From: PCC-6802 sp943367755
GTDB taxonomy: Bacteria > Cyanobacteriota > Cyanobacteriia > Pseudanabaenales > Pseudanabaenaceae
Reading direction: 5' to 3'
DNA: 64,000 bases
NCBI GenBank assembly: GCA_943367755.1
Contig: CALRKB020000002.1
Span: forward strand, 124,001-188,000
The position numbers and the translations under genes were made by a program. Positions 50,300 through 59,332 of this stretch are shown here, piece by piece. Position 1 is the first letter of the stretch; every line of letters starts with the position of its first letter. The notes beneath the pieces were generated by a model. It was not told the DNA's origin. It saw nothing but the letters and a program-made list of their open reading frames with translations, and searched no databases.

Positions 50300-52336
50300 G
50301 TGCTTGTGGAAAAGGGTACGCTGGTTGAGTTTCGTCTGCATGGCGATCGCCGCTTGGCGGTAGTTGATCGGCCAGAAGGTAAAAAACATCTGCAAGTAAT
50401 TGATGAAAATGGCACGACACATACGGTGCACCCTCGCGAAATTGATTATGTGATTAAAGGCAACCCTAACGCTGAGCCTGAAAGATTTACGATGAAGCAG
50501 ATCCCAGCTTTCCATCAGCAAGTCAAGCCATTCCTCGATCCTTCTAGCCTGGAGGTAGCTTGGGAAATCCTGGTAGAGGATAATCAGCCAGTTACCCCCG
50601 ATCAGCTAGCCCAGTTACTGTTTTCGCAGGTCAGTGCCGCTACCACCTATGCCGCTCATTGCTTGCTCAGTGAAGATAAGCTCTACTTCAAGCAAAAGGG
50701 TACTAACTACGAGCCTCGATCTATAGCCCAAGTGGCGGAATTAAAACACCAGGCTGAAGTGGCAGTGGCACGGGTAAACGAAGCGGCAGCATTTTTACAA
50801 AAGCTCAAGACTAAACTAGAGGGTACAGAGGTAGAGTGGACGAGTAGCGATCGCCATCGGTTAGAGAGCCTGGAGCGCTATGCCTTAAACGGAGAAGACT
50901 CTTCGGACAAATCTGTAGCGATCGATCTTTTGACTGCACTCCAGCGGTCTAAGCATGATATTGCTGCATTTCAGCTTCTGGTCGATCTAGGTATCTGGAG
51001 CGTGCATGAAAATCTCCATCTTCGCCGCAGTCAGATTCCCACCCGATTCGCTACTGATTTACTCGCGAAAGTGCAGGAACTGATGGATTCGCCTATTCCC
51101 GATCCCATTGAGCGCCTCGATCTCACCCATCTACACGTCTATACGATTGATGATGAGAGCACCACTGAAATTGATGATGGCCTTAGTGTTGAGACCCTAG
51201 AGTCCGGCAAACACCGCATCTGGGTTCACATCGCCGATCCAACTCGTTGGGTACAACCCAATGACGTCTTAGATCGCGAAGCCCGCAAACGGGGAACCAG
51301 TGTTTATCTGCCCACGGGTGTGATTCCCATGTTCCCGACAGAATTCGCCACAGGGCCCATGAGCTTAGTACAGGGGCAGGTGCGCCATGCGATCTCATTT
51401 GCGGTGGAGCTAGATGCAAATGGCGGGGTGGAGAAATATGATATCTATGCCAGTACGATCAAGCCCAACTATCGCCTCACCTACGAAGATGTGACTGAGA
51501 TGCTAGAACTCGGTGTGGAATCTGACTTAGAAGCGCTGGCTAATTATGCTCGACTCAGGAGTAACTGGCGGAAATCACAGGGAGCCATCAACATCGATTT
51601 ACCAGAAACCAACATTAAAGTCGATTTAAATAACCCTGAAAAATTGACTTTAGAGATTTTAGACGACTCCTTCTCCAGACAACTAGTAGCCGAGATGATG
51701 ATTCTGACTGGAGAGGTAGCAGCTAAATTCGCCCAAGCCCATAATATTCCCATTCCCTATCGCTTCCAAGAGCAACCAGACCTCCCATCCGAAGAAGAGA
51801 TTATGCAGCTACCACCTGGACCAGTGCGCGAATTCGCGATTTGTCGTTGCATGACTAAGGGTGAGGCTGGTGTTTATCCTTCTCGCCATGCGGGTTTAGG
51901 CTTAGATGCTTATGCCCAGGTAACTTCACCGATTCGTCGTTATAGCGATCTGTTGGCTCACTGGCAAATTAAAGCCCATCTCAGCGGTGAAACCTTACCC
52001 TTTACAACGGATACCTTGAGCGATCTGCTCCAGATGATCGATCCGGGGGTTTTTGAAGCGATCCAAATCGAGCGCCAATGCACGCGCTACTGGAGTTTGG
52101 AATATCTCAACCGTCATCGAGATACGGTATGGCGGGCGCTGTTGTTAGATTGGTTACGGGAAAGCGATCGCTTAGGACTGGTTCTATTTGAGGATTTGGG
52201 ACTAAAGCTGCCCATGCGGATAACCAGAACCATTAATGTAGGTGAGAATCTCAATTTGAAGGTTGTCGAAGTCGATCCGCGCAAGGATATTATCCAGTTC
52301 CAAGAGGTACAGGCTGCTGTTTTACAGGCTAATTGA
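50300..52336 (+). CDS. rnb: RNase II/R-family 3'-5' exoribonuclease (RNB)
   Basis: A 678-residue processive exonuclease that degrades RNA from the 3' end. RNB domain motifs: 'LDLTHLHVYTIDDESTTEID' and 'DGLSVE' with the catalytic acidic cluster (about residue 285), 'IWVHIADPTRWVQP', 'RGTSVYLPTGVIPMFPTEF' and 'AQVTSPIRRYSDLLAHWQIK'. The C-terminal part is S1-like ('MRITRTINVGENLNLKVVEV'). The size is that of the single cyanobacterial/plastid RNase II/R type. The start may be GTG 50300 or GTG 50306, the latter giving the familiar 'MEKGTLVEFRL'. moaE follows 6 bp downstream. Confidence 0.92.
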   Translation: MLVEKGTLVEFRLHGDRRLAVVDRPEGKKHLQVIDENGTTHTVHPREIDYVIKGNPNAEPERFTMKQIPAFHQQVKPFLDPSSLEVAWEILVEDNQPVTPDQLAQLLFSQVSAATTYAAHCLLSEDKLYFKQKGTNYEPRSIAQVAELKHQAEVAVARVNEAAAFLQKLKTKLEGTEVEWTSSDRHRLESLERYALNGEDSSDKSVAIDLLTALQRSKHDIAAFQLLVDLGIWSVHENLHLRRSQIPTRFATDLLAKVQELMDSPIPDPIERLDLTHLHVYTIDDESTTEIDDGLSVETLESGKHRIWVHIADPTRWVQPNDVLDREARKRGTSVYLPTGVIPMFPTEFATGPMSLVQGQVRHAISFAVELDANGGVEKYDIYASTIKPNYRLTYEDVTEMLELGVESDLEALANYARLRSNWRKSQGAINIDLPETNIKVDLNNPEKLTLEILDDSFSRQLVAEMMILTGEVAAKFAQAHNIPIPYRFQEQPDLPSEEEIMQLPPGPVREFAICRCMTKGEAGVYPSRHAGLGLDAYAQVTSPIRRYSDLLAHWQIKAHLSGETLPFTTDTLSDLLQMIDPGVFEAIQIERQCTRYWSLEYLNRHRDTVWRALLLDWLRESDRLGLVLFEDLGLKLPMRITRTINVGENLNLKVVEVDPRKDIIQFQEVQAAVLQAN

Positions 52337-52342
52337 GTATTT

Positions 52343-52804
52343 ATGACATCCATAACTACCACACCAGAACTCGATGATTTTAAGTTGACCTATGAGCCTT
52401 TGGATGTAGGGGAAGTATATAAACTAGCTGATGTATCGGCTAATGGAGCCGTTGTACTGATGAGTGGTATGGTACGGGACAAGACGGCAGGTAGAGGCGT
52501 AGATTACCTCGACTATCAGGCCTATGATGCCATGGCAATGCGCGTATTTCACCAAATTGCAAAGGATATTCGATATAGGTATCCTGATGTCAGTCGTGTT
52601 GCGATCCATCATCGTCTGGGCAAATTAAGTGTGGGTGAAATTAGCGTCCTGATTGCGGTTGGTTCCCCCCATCGTGCTGAGGCATTTGATGCCTGCCGCT
52701 ATGCCATTGACACGCTCAAGCAAGATGCCCCAATCTGGAAAAAAGAATACTGGCTTGACGGCGACAGTACTTGGGTTAATATTGGCAAATGCAATTTGCA
52801 GTAA
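52343..52804 (+). CDS. moaE: Molybdopterin synthase catalytic subunit MoaE
   Basis: A 153-residue enzyme that moves sulfur from MoaD thiocarboxylate to precursor Z to make molybdopterin. 'GAVVLMSGMVRDKTAGR', 'LDYQAYDAMAMRVFHQI', 'VAIHHRLGKLSVGEISVLIA', 'SPHRAEAFDACRYAID' and the Lys-rich 'PIWKKEYWLDG' are the expected MoaE motifs. MoaD is not in the window. It starts 6 bp after the RNase gene, an odd but tight pairing that suggests one transcript. Confidence 0.93.
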   Translation: MTSITTTPELDDFKLTYEPLDVGEVYKLADVSANGAVVLMSGMVRDKTAGRGVDYLDYQAYDAMAMRVFHQIAKDIRYRYPDVSRVAIHHRLGKLSVGEISVLIAVGSPHRAEAFDACRYAIDTLKQDAPIWKKEYWLDGDSTWVNIGKCNLQ

Positions 52805-52841
52805 GCTCCACCTCTTTAATCCTCGGAGAGGAACCTCACAG

Positions 52842-54242
52842 ATGAAAAAATTAGGTTTAGATTTAGGTTTAGCTAGCGCGATCGCCGCTTTAGGTCTACT
52901 TAGCTCGGCAGCTTTAATAAATACTCAAGCAAATGCCCAAACTAGTTCAATTGCTTCGCAAGCCAATGCCTCGGCGCGGCTTTACCAGCAGCAAAGTCGC
53001 AGAGCGCAAATGCGCCCCGAAAATTTCGATCTGGCGCTATATCCGATCGTTGATGCTAACGAAGGTTACTGGAAAAGCCTGCTGTGGGATACGGGTATAG
53101 TAGAGCCTAGAGAGGAGTATGTCACAAAAGCCATAGTTGACATCCTGGCTTTGACCACTACACCCAATCTATCCGAGTCGCAATCGCGCATAGTTCATGC
53201 CACGCTGCAGGTAGGTACACAGTTATATGCCAGCAACCCTACCCTCTTCACCCCGATCAAAGATGCCTTCTTGCAAACAATTGATCGCAGCCTCGATCCG
53301 GAATGGGTAGCGATGTCACTTTTGGGATTAAGTAAGGGTGGTATGACCGTTAAGGAACTCGAACAACTTAGCGATCGCATTAAACAAAGATTCCCACGCT
53401 GGTCGCAGGATGTCTACCTTTACACGACAATGCGAGAAATCGACGATCTAGGATCGCCTTCAACTACACCACCACTAGCTGACTTATTAACCTGGACAGT
53501 TGCCCCAGGTCAATTCCATCTCTATGCCATTTGCCAGCGAAATCGTCAGGTCTTATGTCAAGCCGTAGTTAAGGATCGTAACGGTGAATTTATCAGAGAG
53601 AATGGGAAACTCTGGTCGGTGCCCTTGCTACTGCGATCGCTACATCACCTCAGTTGGAATTTCACGCGCGGACAAACTCCGCAGGGCATTTATCGCATTG
53701 AGGGCACAGTACCGCAGCCGGATAACGAATATTTTAGAGCCTATGGTCAATTCCCATTAGTGAAATTATTTGTGCCCTTTGAGAGCGGTGTGAAGGAATT
53801 TCTGCCAGGTCGCAAAGGTGGATTTAGAGAAAACATCCAAGCATATCAGGCACTTTTGCCGCCATCCTGGCAGAATTATTTTCCCATGCAGCAAACCTAT
53901 TGGGCGGGAATGAATGGCCGATCTCTATTTCGGATTCACGGCAGTGGTGAAGCCGCCACCTACTTCCCTGGTAATCGTCCCCAACTTGGCAACAATACCT
54001 GGAGTCCAACCATCGGCTGCCTTTCCGCTCTAGAACTATATGACGATCGGGGTAATCTCTCGCAGGCAGATATGCCTAAAATTTTGAGCACGTTGACAAC
54101 ACTGGGAGGAGGAAATTTATCAGGTTATCTGATCGTAGTGGAAGTTCCTGGTGATGCCCAAAATCCCATCTCATTAGAAACTATCCAGGCGGCGATCGCA
54201 TCGCAACCTAGAGCACAAGTAAATCAATCGAGGTTACCTTAG
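52842..54242 (+). CDS. Secreted protein with L,D-transpeptidase (YkuD)-like C-terminal motif
   Basis: A 466-residue exported protein. ATG 52842 follows a GGAGAGGA SD and starts a signal peptide ('LASAIAALGLLSSAALINTQ' then ANA-Q). The middle part is not recognised. Near the end 'SLFRIHGSGEAATYF' is followed 20 residues later by 'SPTIGCLSALELYDDRGN', similar to the YkuD H...S-x-G-C active-site pattern with His and Cys in the right order. If so it would cross-link peptidoglycan or attach proteins to it. The usual S-H-G-C-x-R is altered to T-I-G-C-L-S, so the call is tentative. The frame is open upstream into moaE but that part is a shadow. Confidence 0.55.
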   Translation: MKKLGLDLGLASAIAALGLLSSAALINTQANAQTSSIASQANASARLYQQQSRRAQMRPENFDLALYPIVDANEGYWKSLLWDTGIVEPREEYVTKAIVDILALTTTPNLSESQSRIVHATLQVGTQLYASNPTLFTPIKDAFLQTIDRSLDPEWVAMSLLGLSKGGMTVKELEQLSDRIKQRFPRWSQDVYLYTTMREIDDLGSPSTTPPLADLLTWTVAPGQFHLYAICQRNRQVLCQAVVKDRNGEFIRENGKLWSVPLLLRSLHHLSWNFTRGQTPQGIYRIEGTVPQPDNEYFRAYGQFPLVKLFVPFESGVKEFLPGRKGGFRENIQAYQALLPPSWQNYFPMQQTYWAGMNGRSLFRIHGSGEAATYFPGNRPQLGNNTWSPTIGCLSALELYDDRGNLSQADMPKILSTLTTLGGGNLSGYLIVVEVPGDAQNPISLETIQAAIASQPRAQVNQSRLP

Positions 54243-54344
54243 TATCCAAATAATAGACCTGCTGATAACAAAGGGAATCGGAATTGATACCCAATTATTT
54301 AATCAGCGTGGAGAAATAACCAATGTGTTTTGAGTCGATACAGC

Positions 54345-54932
54345 TTATCTGATTTCTCTCTCTGCTTCAAATCCAATCCCTTCATATAGCAGTTCGATCG
54401 CCAACTCAAACTCAATGCTTGATAGCGCGATCGTATCTCCGGCAGTGTAGGGATAGTAAAGCCACATTCTTCCCTCTCCTCGACAGTAACGCTCGACGGA
54501 AATGCTTTCAGAGTCAATCAATAAATACTCTTGCAAAGTGGGAATACTCAGGTAATTCACAAACTTTTCACCCCGATCTTTAGCGCTTGTGCCAGGGGAG
54601 AGAATCTCCGCAATGATTTTAGGATTTTGGATAAATGTGCGGGCGTTGAGATCTTGAGGATCACAACTGATGATAACGTCGGGATAGTAGTAAGGACTTT
54701 TAGGACTAACTTGTACTTTTACGTCTGATACGTTTGCCCGACAACCGCGAGAACGCAAATGGGGGTACAAAGTTCTGTAGAGATTTAGAGCAATATCATT
54801 GTGGGGAATTGTGCCGCCCGTCATGGCAAAAACTTCGCCGTTGACATATTCATAGCGAATGTCTTGCTGGGGTTCCCATGCGAGATATTCCTCAATGGTC
54901 ATTTTTGGTGTTTGTTGAAAGATGGCGATCAT
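54345..54932 (-). CDS. Uma2-family (DUF820) putative restriction-fold endonuclease
   Basis: A 195-residue PD-(D/E)XK-fold protein of the very common cyanobacterial Uma2 family. 'MTIEEYLAWEPQQDIRYEYV', 'NGEVFAMTGGT', 'YYYPDVIISCDP' (the catalytic Asp), 'PKIIAEILSPGTSAKDRGEK' (Glu of the ExK-like motif) and 'LQEYLLIDSESISVERYCR' are all present. Many genomes hold dozens of copies; function is unknown and possibly linked to mobile elements. No partner gene is adjacent. Confidence 0.9.
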   Translation of the reverse strand: MIAIFQQTPKMTIEEYLAWEPQQDIRYEYVNGEVFAMTGGTIPHNDIALNLYRTLYPHLRSRGCRANVSDVKVQVSPKSPYYYPDVIISCDPQDLNARTFIQNPKIIAEILSPGTSAKDRGEKFVNYLSIPTLQEYLLIDSESISVERYCRGEGRMWLYYPYTAGDTIALSSIEFELAIELLYEGIGFEAEREIR

Positions 54933-55191
54933 AACCCAGTTTTTTGTATGCTTGTTTTGATTTTAGCAACAGAGTTAGAACTTAGTAAGTAAAAATTTAC
55001 ATACTGACAACCTCCTAATAACCTCCTAACCACTTCTCTGACTGTGGCCACCATTAATATCTCGCCAACAAACCTGATGTCTACACAAGCTTTGTTTCCC
55101 GTAGCTGCAATTCGCAACTCAGAAAACAGAAGAAAAAGTACTAAACTGACAGACAATATGCTTAAAGAATCCACTTCGAGAGAAACAAACC

Positions 55192-55698
55192 ATGACTATT
55201 TCTATGTATCAGGCATCAATACCACCAATAATTAGATCGTTGAATAACCTCATGGCTATTCTTGAAAAAGGTGCTGCCCATGCTGAGGCCAAAAAGATTG
55301 ACCCTGCTGTGTTGATTAATACCCGTCTATATCCAGATATGTTTCCTTTAGGTAAACAAGTCCAAATTGTCTCTGATGTTACTAGAAGGGGAGCCGCAAG
55401 ACTTGCTGGATTGGAAGCACCAGCCATGGAAGATAATGAAACAACTTTCCCCGATCTCATTGACCGCATTAAGAAAACCATCTCCTACCTAAAAACTCTA
55501 ACCCCTGAACAAATTGATGGTTCGGAGCAAAAGACGATTACCCTACCAATGGGTAAAGAGTCCATGACCTTTGAGGGAATGCCTTACCTCCTATATTTTA
55601 TTCTCCCCAATTTGTATTTTCACGTCACAACTGCCTATGACATTCTCAGACATTGTGGGGTAGAGTTAGGTAAGATGGACTTCTTGGGGAAACCATAG
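55192..55698 (+). CDS. DUF1993 domain protein
   Basis: A 168-residue protein matching DUF1993: 'ISMYQASIPPIIRSLNNLMA', 'ILEKGAAHAEAKKIDPAVLI', 'NTRLYPDMFPLGKQVQIVSD', 'LAGLEAPAMEDNETTF' and 'YHVTTAYDILRHCGVELGK'-like 'FHVTTAYDILRHCGVELGK'. The fold is a DinB-like four-helix bundle. Members are soluble proteins of unknown function, often acquired laterally. Stands alone before the YccF gene. Confidence 0.88.
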   Translation: MTISMYQASIPPIIRSLNNLMAILEKGAAHAEAKKIDPAVLINTRLYPDMFPLGKQVQIVSDVTRRGAARLAGLEAPAMEDNETTFPDLIDRIKKTISYLKTLTPEQIDGSEQKTITLPMGKESMTFEGMPYLLYFILPNLYFHVTTAYDILRHCGVELGKMDFLGKP

Positions 55699-55762
55699 AC
55701 TCTAAATCCAGGCGATGGAATACTGAAAAGAATCGCTTTTGAATAACTTCTAGAGATAGAAA

Positions 55763-56131
55763 ATGAGTTTAATCTTAAATATCCTCTGGCTCATCTGCGG
55801 AGGATTTCTCACAGGTATTGCTTATATTTTGGGTGGCTTACTTCTTTGCCTCAGCATTATTGGTATTCCTTTCGGACTGCAATTGATGAAACTTGGAGCG
55901 GCAATAATGACTCCCTTTGGGAAGGAGTTAGTGGTGTCTCCATTTGCCAATAATCCCCTAAGTGTAATATTCAATATTATCTGGCTGGTATTATTTGGAT
56001 GGGCGATCGCCTTAACTCACATTGCCCATGCTGTTCCTTTATTTGTCTCAATCATTGGGATTCCTTTTGGATGGCAGCATATTAAGTTGGTACCGCTAGC
56101 ACTTTTACCATTTGGTAGAGACTTGCGCTGA
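55763..56131 (+). CDS. YccF-domain inner-membrane protein
   Basis: A 122-residue membrane protein made of two YccF repeats: 'LNILWLICGGFLTGIAYILG' with 'SIIGIPFGLQLMKLGA', and 'FNIIWLVLFGWAIALTHIAH' with 'SIIGIPFGWQHIKL'. The repeated 'S-I-I-G-I-P-F-G' is the family signature. Function is unknown. It lies 64 bp after the DUF1993 gene and converges on the response-regulator gene. Confidence 0.9.
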   Translation: MSLILNILWLICGGFLTGIAYILGGLLLCLSIIGIPFGLQLMKLGAAIMTPFGKELVVSPFANNPLSVIFNIIWLVLFGWAIALTHIAHAVPLFVSIIGIPFGWQHIKLVPLALLPFGRDLR

Positions 56132-56188
56132 TACGTAATCCTTGTTAAATTTTGGCGATCTTTACCGCTATGCTGGCTTGCCAGGGTT

Positions 56189-56851
56189 TTATAACACTAT
56201 AATTTTGCGCCGAATGGCTTCTATGCAGAGGGCAACGCGGGTGCTGGTATTGTTTTCGTCGAGATAATCGATGCCCAGTTTTGCCTTCAGGCGTTGAACG
56301 GAATTTTGGGCGGTTTTTAAGGAGACGTTCATGCGCTGGGCGATCGCTTTATCGGTGAGATAATCGCGGCATAAAAAGTTGAGGACTTGCAGATCGCGAT
56401 CATCAAAATCGATGTCGTGACGCAGTTCTCTGGGGATTTCGAGTTTGCCATCCAGGGCATGTCTAGCTCCATCTATATAGGACTTGCGTCGTTCGAGTTT
56501 GCTGACGATCGCAAATCCTCCCTGATGGCGACCGATCGCTTTAGCCAGGGGCTTTAAATATCCGTACTCGCTGGTGTAGATCAGAACATTCAGCAGGGGA
56601 TAATCCTGGAAAATCGTTTTCAGTAATTCTAGACTGGCTTGAGGCGACTGTTGTCCTGTCGCAGTTCCAAATAGGAGATCGATAACGATCAGATCGGGAG
56701 TCTCTAATTTGAGGCGTTCTAAGGCATGGGCGGGAGTATGGACGATCGCGCAAATTGCCGACGGGTCGAGTTGTTGCAGAAACAGACCGTTATTTTCAGC
56801 AACTTCAGGGTGATCTTCGAGGATTAGAAATAGAGGTGGTTTAGACTCCAT
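56189..56851 (-). CDS. NarL/LuxR-type response regulator paired with the CHASE2 kinase
   Basis: A 220-residue regulator. An N-terminal receiver ('FLILEDHPEVAENN', acceptor Asp in 'DLIVIDLLFG', 'LIYTSEYGYLKPLAKAI') and a C-terminal LuxR-like HTH ('FDDRDLQVLNFLCRDYLTDK', 'AIAQRMNVSLKTAQNSVQRL', 'KAKLG'). ATG 56851 is preferred over an in-frame TTG 23 codons earlier, because the domain starts at once. It follows the CHASE2 kinase gene by about 110 bp on the same strand; NarX/NarL-type kinase and regulator pairing is expected. Confidence 0.85.
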   Translation of the reverse strand: MESKPPLFLILEDHPEVAENNGLFLQQLDPSAICAIVHTPAHALERLKLETPDLIVIDLLFGTATGQQSPQASLELLKTIFQDYPLLNVLIYTSEYGYLKPLAKAIGRHQGGFAIVSKLERRKSYIDGARHALDGKLEIPRELRHDIDFDDRDLQVLNFLCRDYLTDKAIAQRMNVSLKTAQNSVQRLKAKLGIDYLDENNTSTRVALCIEAIRRKIIVL

Positions 56852-56964
56852 ACCCCCCCAGGTATAATTTGGGACTAAGTTATTTATCCTAATCCTAAAA
56901 GATATCTGAAAAAACTGCAATTTTTATCTATATTTTTAGCGCGATCGCACAACGGCCAGAATCG

Positions 56965-58905
56965 CTAGCGATTAAACTGTAATGTCCAGGAAAGGGTGAC
57001 TCTCATACCTCCCTCTGGTAAAGCGATGCGCTCGATCGCTCCTTCGGGTAAATCTGCGGCGATCGCGGTCATGAGTTTCATGCCATAACCACCCCATACA
57101 CCTGGGCGATCAGATCGCGCAAAGACTGCATCGTCTAGTTTCGCACCGTCGTTTTCGACGGTCAAAGTGCAGCGCGTACCTTGCTGGCTCAGGCTTATTT
57201 TTACTTGAGTGGCGGTGCCGTGGGGTGGCTGGGCGTGGCGTACGACATTTTTCACGGCCTCGCCAAAGAAACTATATATATCCTCGCGGGCTTCTAGCCA
57301 CTGGCTGTTTAAGGTGGGTTCTTCCAGGGGCTGAATTTCTGGCATAACGCGTAAGGTCAGTTCGCCGGATTGGACGAGTTGCTCTAGCCTGGTTTTGATG
57401 CCAGCGTCTAGTCCTTCTCTGAGTTCTGGCGTGATCTCCAGGGCGATCGCTGCGGTTTGGTTGATTTGCTGGCGCAGGTGATGCCCCAGGCTTTCCAGGA
57501 GATCCAGGATCGGATCGACGGACGCTTGTGCCTGTTCTACCGGGAAATTCATCTGCAAAATTTCCAGCCGATCCATCACCAGTTTCAGTTCTTGCAAGGG
57601 ACCTTCGTGGATATGCGACGCAAAGCGATGGATCAGTTTTTGCGTTTGGGAAATTACTGCTGCCTGTTCTACCCGATGAAGTCGGTCGATTTCGCATTGT
57701 TGTTCGTCGATCAGGTCTTTCTGGATGCCTAGCTGTAAGGAAACGAGGACGGATAGTCCCGTAGCAACCCAGGTCGTTAATGGCAGGACGAAGGGGATGA
57801 GGAATCGCGCCCAAAACATGCCTGCGCCCAGAAGGGCAAAACTGCCCAGCAGGACGAGGGGGAAAAGCCAGTACTGGTAGTTGCGGCTAGAGCGAGGGTT
57901 GAGTTTTCCCCAAACGATCCATTTGCTAATGGCAATGCCGCCCAGGACGACGAATATCCCTTGCAGCCACAATGGTGCGGTTCGATAGAAAGATCGCGTC
58001 AGCAAACTGCCCAGTATATTGGCTTGCAGTTCGATCGCAGGCATAGTATCGCCAAAGGGAGAGCGAATCGCAAAAGCCTCTGCGTTGCTGGGGTCAGAGA
58101 ATCCAACCAGGACGATTTTATGGCGAACCTGCGGGAGTGGTGAATTACTGTGCAAAACCGATTCAGCATTCAGGGATGGGAAAGTTCCCGTGGGACCCCA
58201 AAAATGAATTCGGATCGGATCGCTTGAGGAAGGTAGATGGGCGATTGCGGTTCCCTGAGGTTGGAATTTCTTGAGACTGAGTAAGGCAGCGGAGTCGAGT
58301 GTTTCGATGCGATCGAGATGGCGGGCGAGGGTGAATTGTCCCGATAAATAGGCTTGGCGGGCAGTGCTGTTGGAACTGAGCGGATGCTTTGCCTCTGGCT
58401 CGTATTCGGAAAAGCCCAGAATTGACCTGGGCGGAAACAGCGACTCTCCTTTATCGTTTAAAGGGAGAAAGTATTCGTAATTTCTCCATTCGCTGGGACT
58501 GGGGTTGCCCGCACTGGAGGTGGGAAGGACGATGACGATCTGTGAGGCGTGCTGTTTGACTAAGGTTTTGATGGGGTTATTGGCATGGTCTGAGGTTTGT
58601 ACCCAGTTGGGTAGCAGGTTGAGCGCGACGACTGATGCGCCTGAGTCGAGGAGTCTCTGGACTAAATCGGTATAGATCGTTGGTTCGCGATCGGATGGCC
58701 AGGCTTTTAAATCTGCTTCGCTGATGGTGACCAGCAATATCTCTGGGGGTGGCGTGCTGGGATGCCCTATCGCGATCTGGCGATCCTGGAGGCCGAGATC
58801 GAGTTGCTGAATGAGGGGAAGATCGGAGAGAACGATGCTCCACAAAAGGCTCCAGCCTATACCAAGCCAGAGGGCAGTGCGTTGCCATACTTTGCGGAGG
58901 ATCAT
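56965..58905 (-). CDS. CHASE2-domain NarX/DegS-type sensor histidine kinase
   Basis: A 646-residue membrane kinase. One N-terminal helix ('LWLGIGWSLLWSIVL'), an extracytoplasmic CHASE2 domain (about 35-300; 'PEILLVTISEADLKAW', 'VVALNLL', 'HKIVLVGFSDPSNAE'), then three helices (about 310-390), a HisKA_3-like dimerisation helix with H433 in 'SHIHEGPLQELKLVMDRLE', and an HATPase ('FFGEAVKNVVRHAQPP', 'GVWGGYGMKLM'). CHASE2 senses an unknown external signal. The LuxR-type regulator gene follows directly on the same strand and is the probable partner. Confidence 0.9.
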   Translation of the reverse strand: MILRKVWQRTALWLGIGWSLLWSIVLSDLPLIQQLDLGLQDRQIAIGHPSTPPPEILLVTISEADLKAWPSDREPTIYTDLVQRLLDSGASVVALNLLPNWVQTSDHANNPIKTLVKQHASQIVIVLPTSSAGNPSPSEWRNYEYFLPLNDKGESLFPPRSILGFSEYEPEAKHPLSSNSTARQAYLSGQFTLARHLDRIETLDSAALLSLKKFQPQGTAIAHLPSSSDPIRIHFWGPTGTFPSLNAESVLHSNSPLPQVRHKIVLVGFSDPSNAEAFAIRSPFGDTMPAIELQANILGSLLTRSFYRTAPLWLQGIFVVLGGIAISKWIVWGKLNPRSSRNYQYWLFPLVLLGSFALLGAGMFWARFLIPFVLPLTTWVATGLSVLVSLQLGIQKDLIDEQQCEIDRLHRVEQAAVISQTQKLIHRFASHIHEGPLQELKLVMDRLEILQMNFPVEQAQASVDPILDLLESLGHHLRQQINQTAAIALEITPELREGLDAGIKTRLEQLVQSGELTLRVMPEIQPLEEPTLNSQWLEAREDIYSFFGEAVKNVVRHAQPPHGTATQVKISLSQQGTRCTLTVENDGAKLDDAVFARSDRPGVWGGYGMKLMTAIAADLPEGAIERIALPEGGMRVTLSWTLQFNR

Positions 58906-59332
58906 ATCTCTTGCATTGGGTGAAACTGGTAAAAGATTAAGCGATCGCGTTGCTTTTGATGAGGGCTGATTTGGAATGCCTGCTCTGGTTTCTACTGATG
59001 GAGAAGGATTGCGAACTTAATAGACTTTGAGAGAGAAGCATGTTGGACACAAATCTTAACACTCAAAAGGATGAATCCTTAGCAAATTCTACCTGAATTA
59101 CTTATATTTCTCGATGCGGATGATGGTTATTTTATTTGCGGTTTAACGCAATTTTATTTCCGTAAGGCGTTATGTCATTGCAAGGGATATTCGAGTTAAT
59201 CTCACAATTAAGTTCGCGATCGAGATTATGATTTCCTTCCTTTGATTTGCGAGTTTAAATCCATCAGCTTTACCCGTCAATCTTTAATTGACGTAATGCT
59301 AGCAGTTTGCAACTTAATAAGCAGGTAGGTAA
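58906..59332. other. 427-bp noncoding spacer
   Basis: Between the divergent CHASE2 kinase and epimerase-like genes. AT-rich, without ORFs I trust. GTCAATCTTTAATTGAC (59276-59292) is an inverted repeat about 45 bp before ATG 59333 and could be an operator. No other structure was seen. Confidence 0.45.

Noticed and set aside
52653..52841. Upstream extension of the L,D-transpeptidase-like gene into moaE
   Set aside because: The extension is out of frame with moaE and would destroy the clear signal peptide at 52842.
55044..55235. 63-codon ORF starting MATINIS, similar to the RiPP leader start
   Set aside because: GTG start without SD, no GG site, overlaps the start of the DUF1993 gene; the resemblance is limited to six residues.
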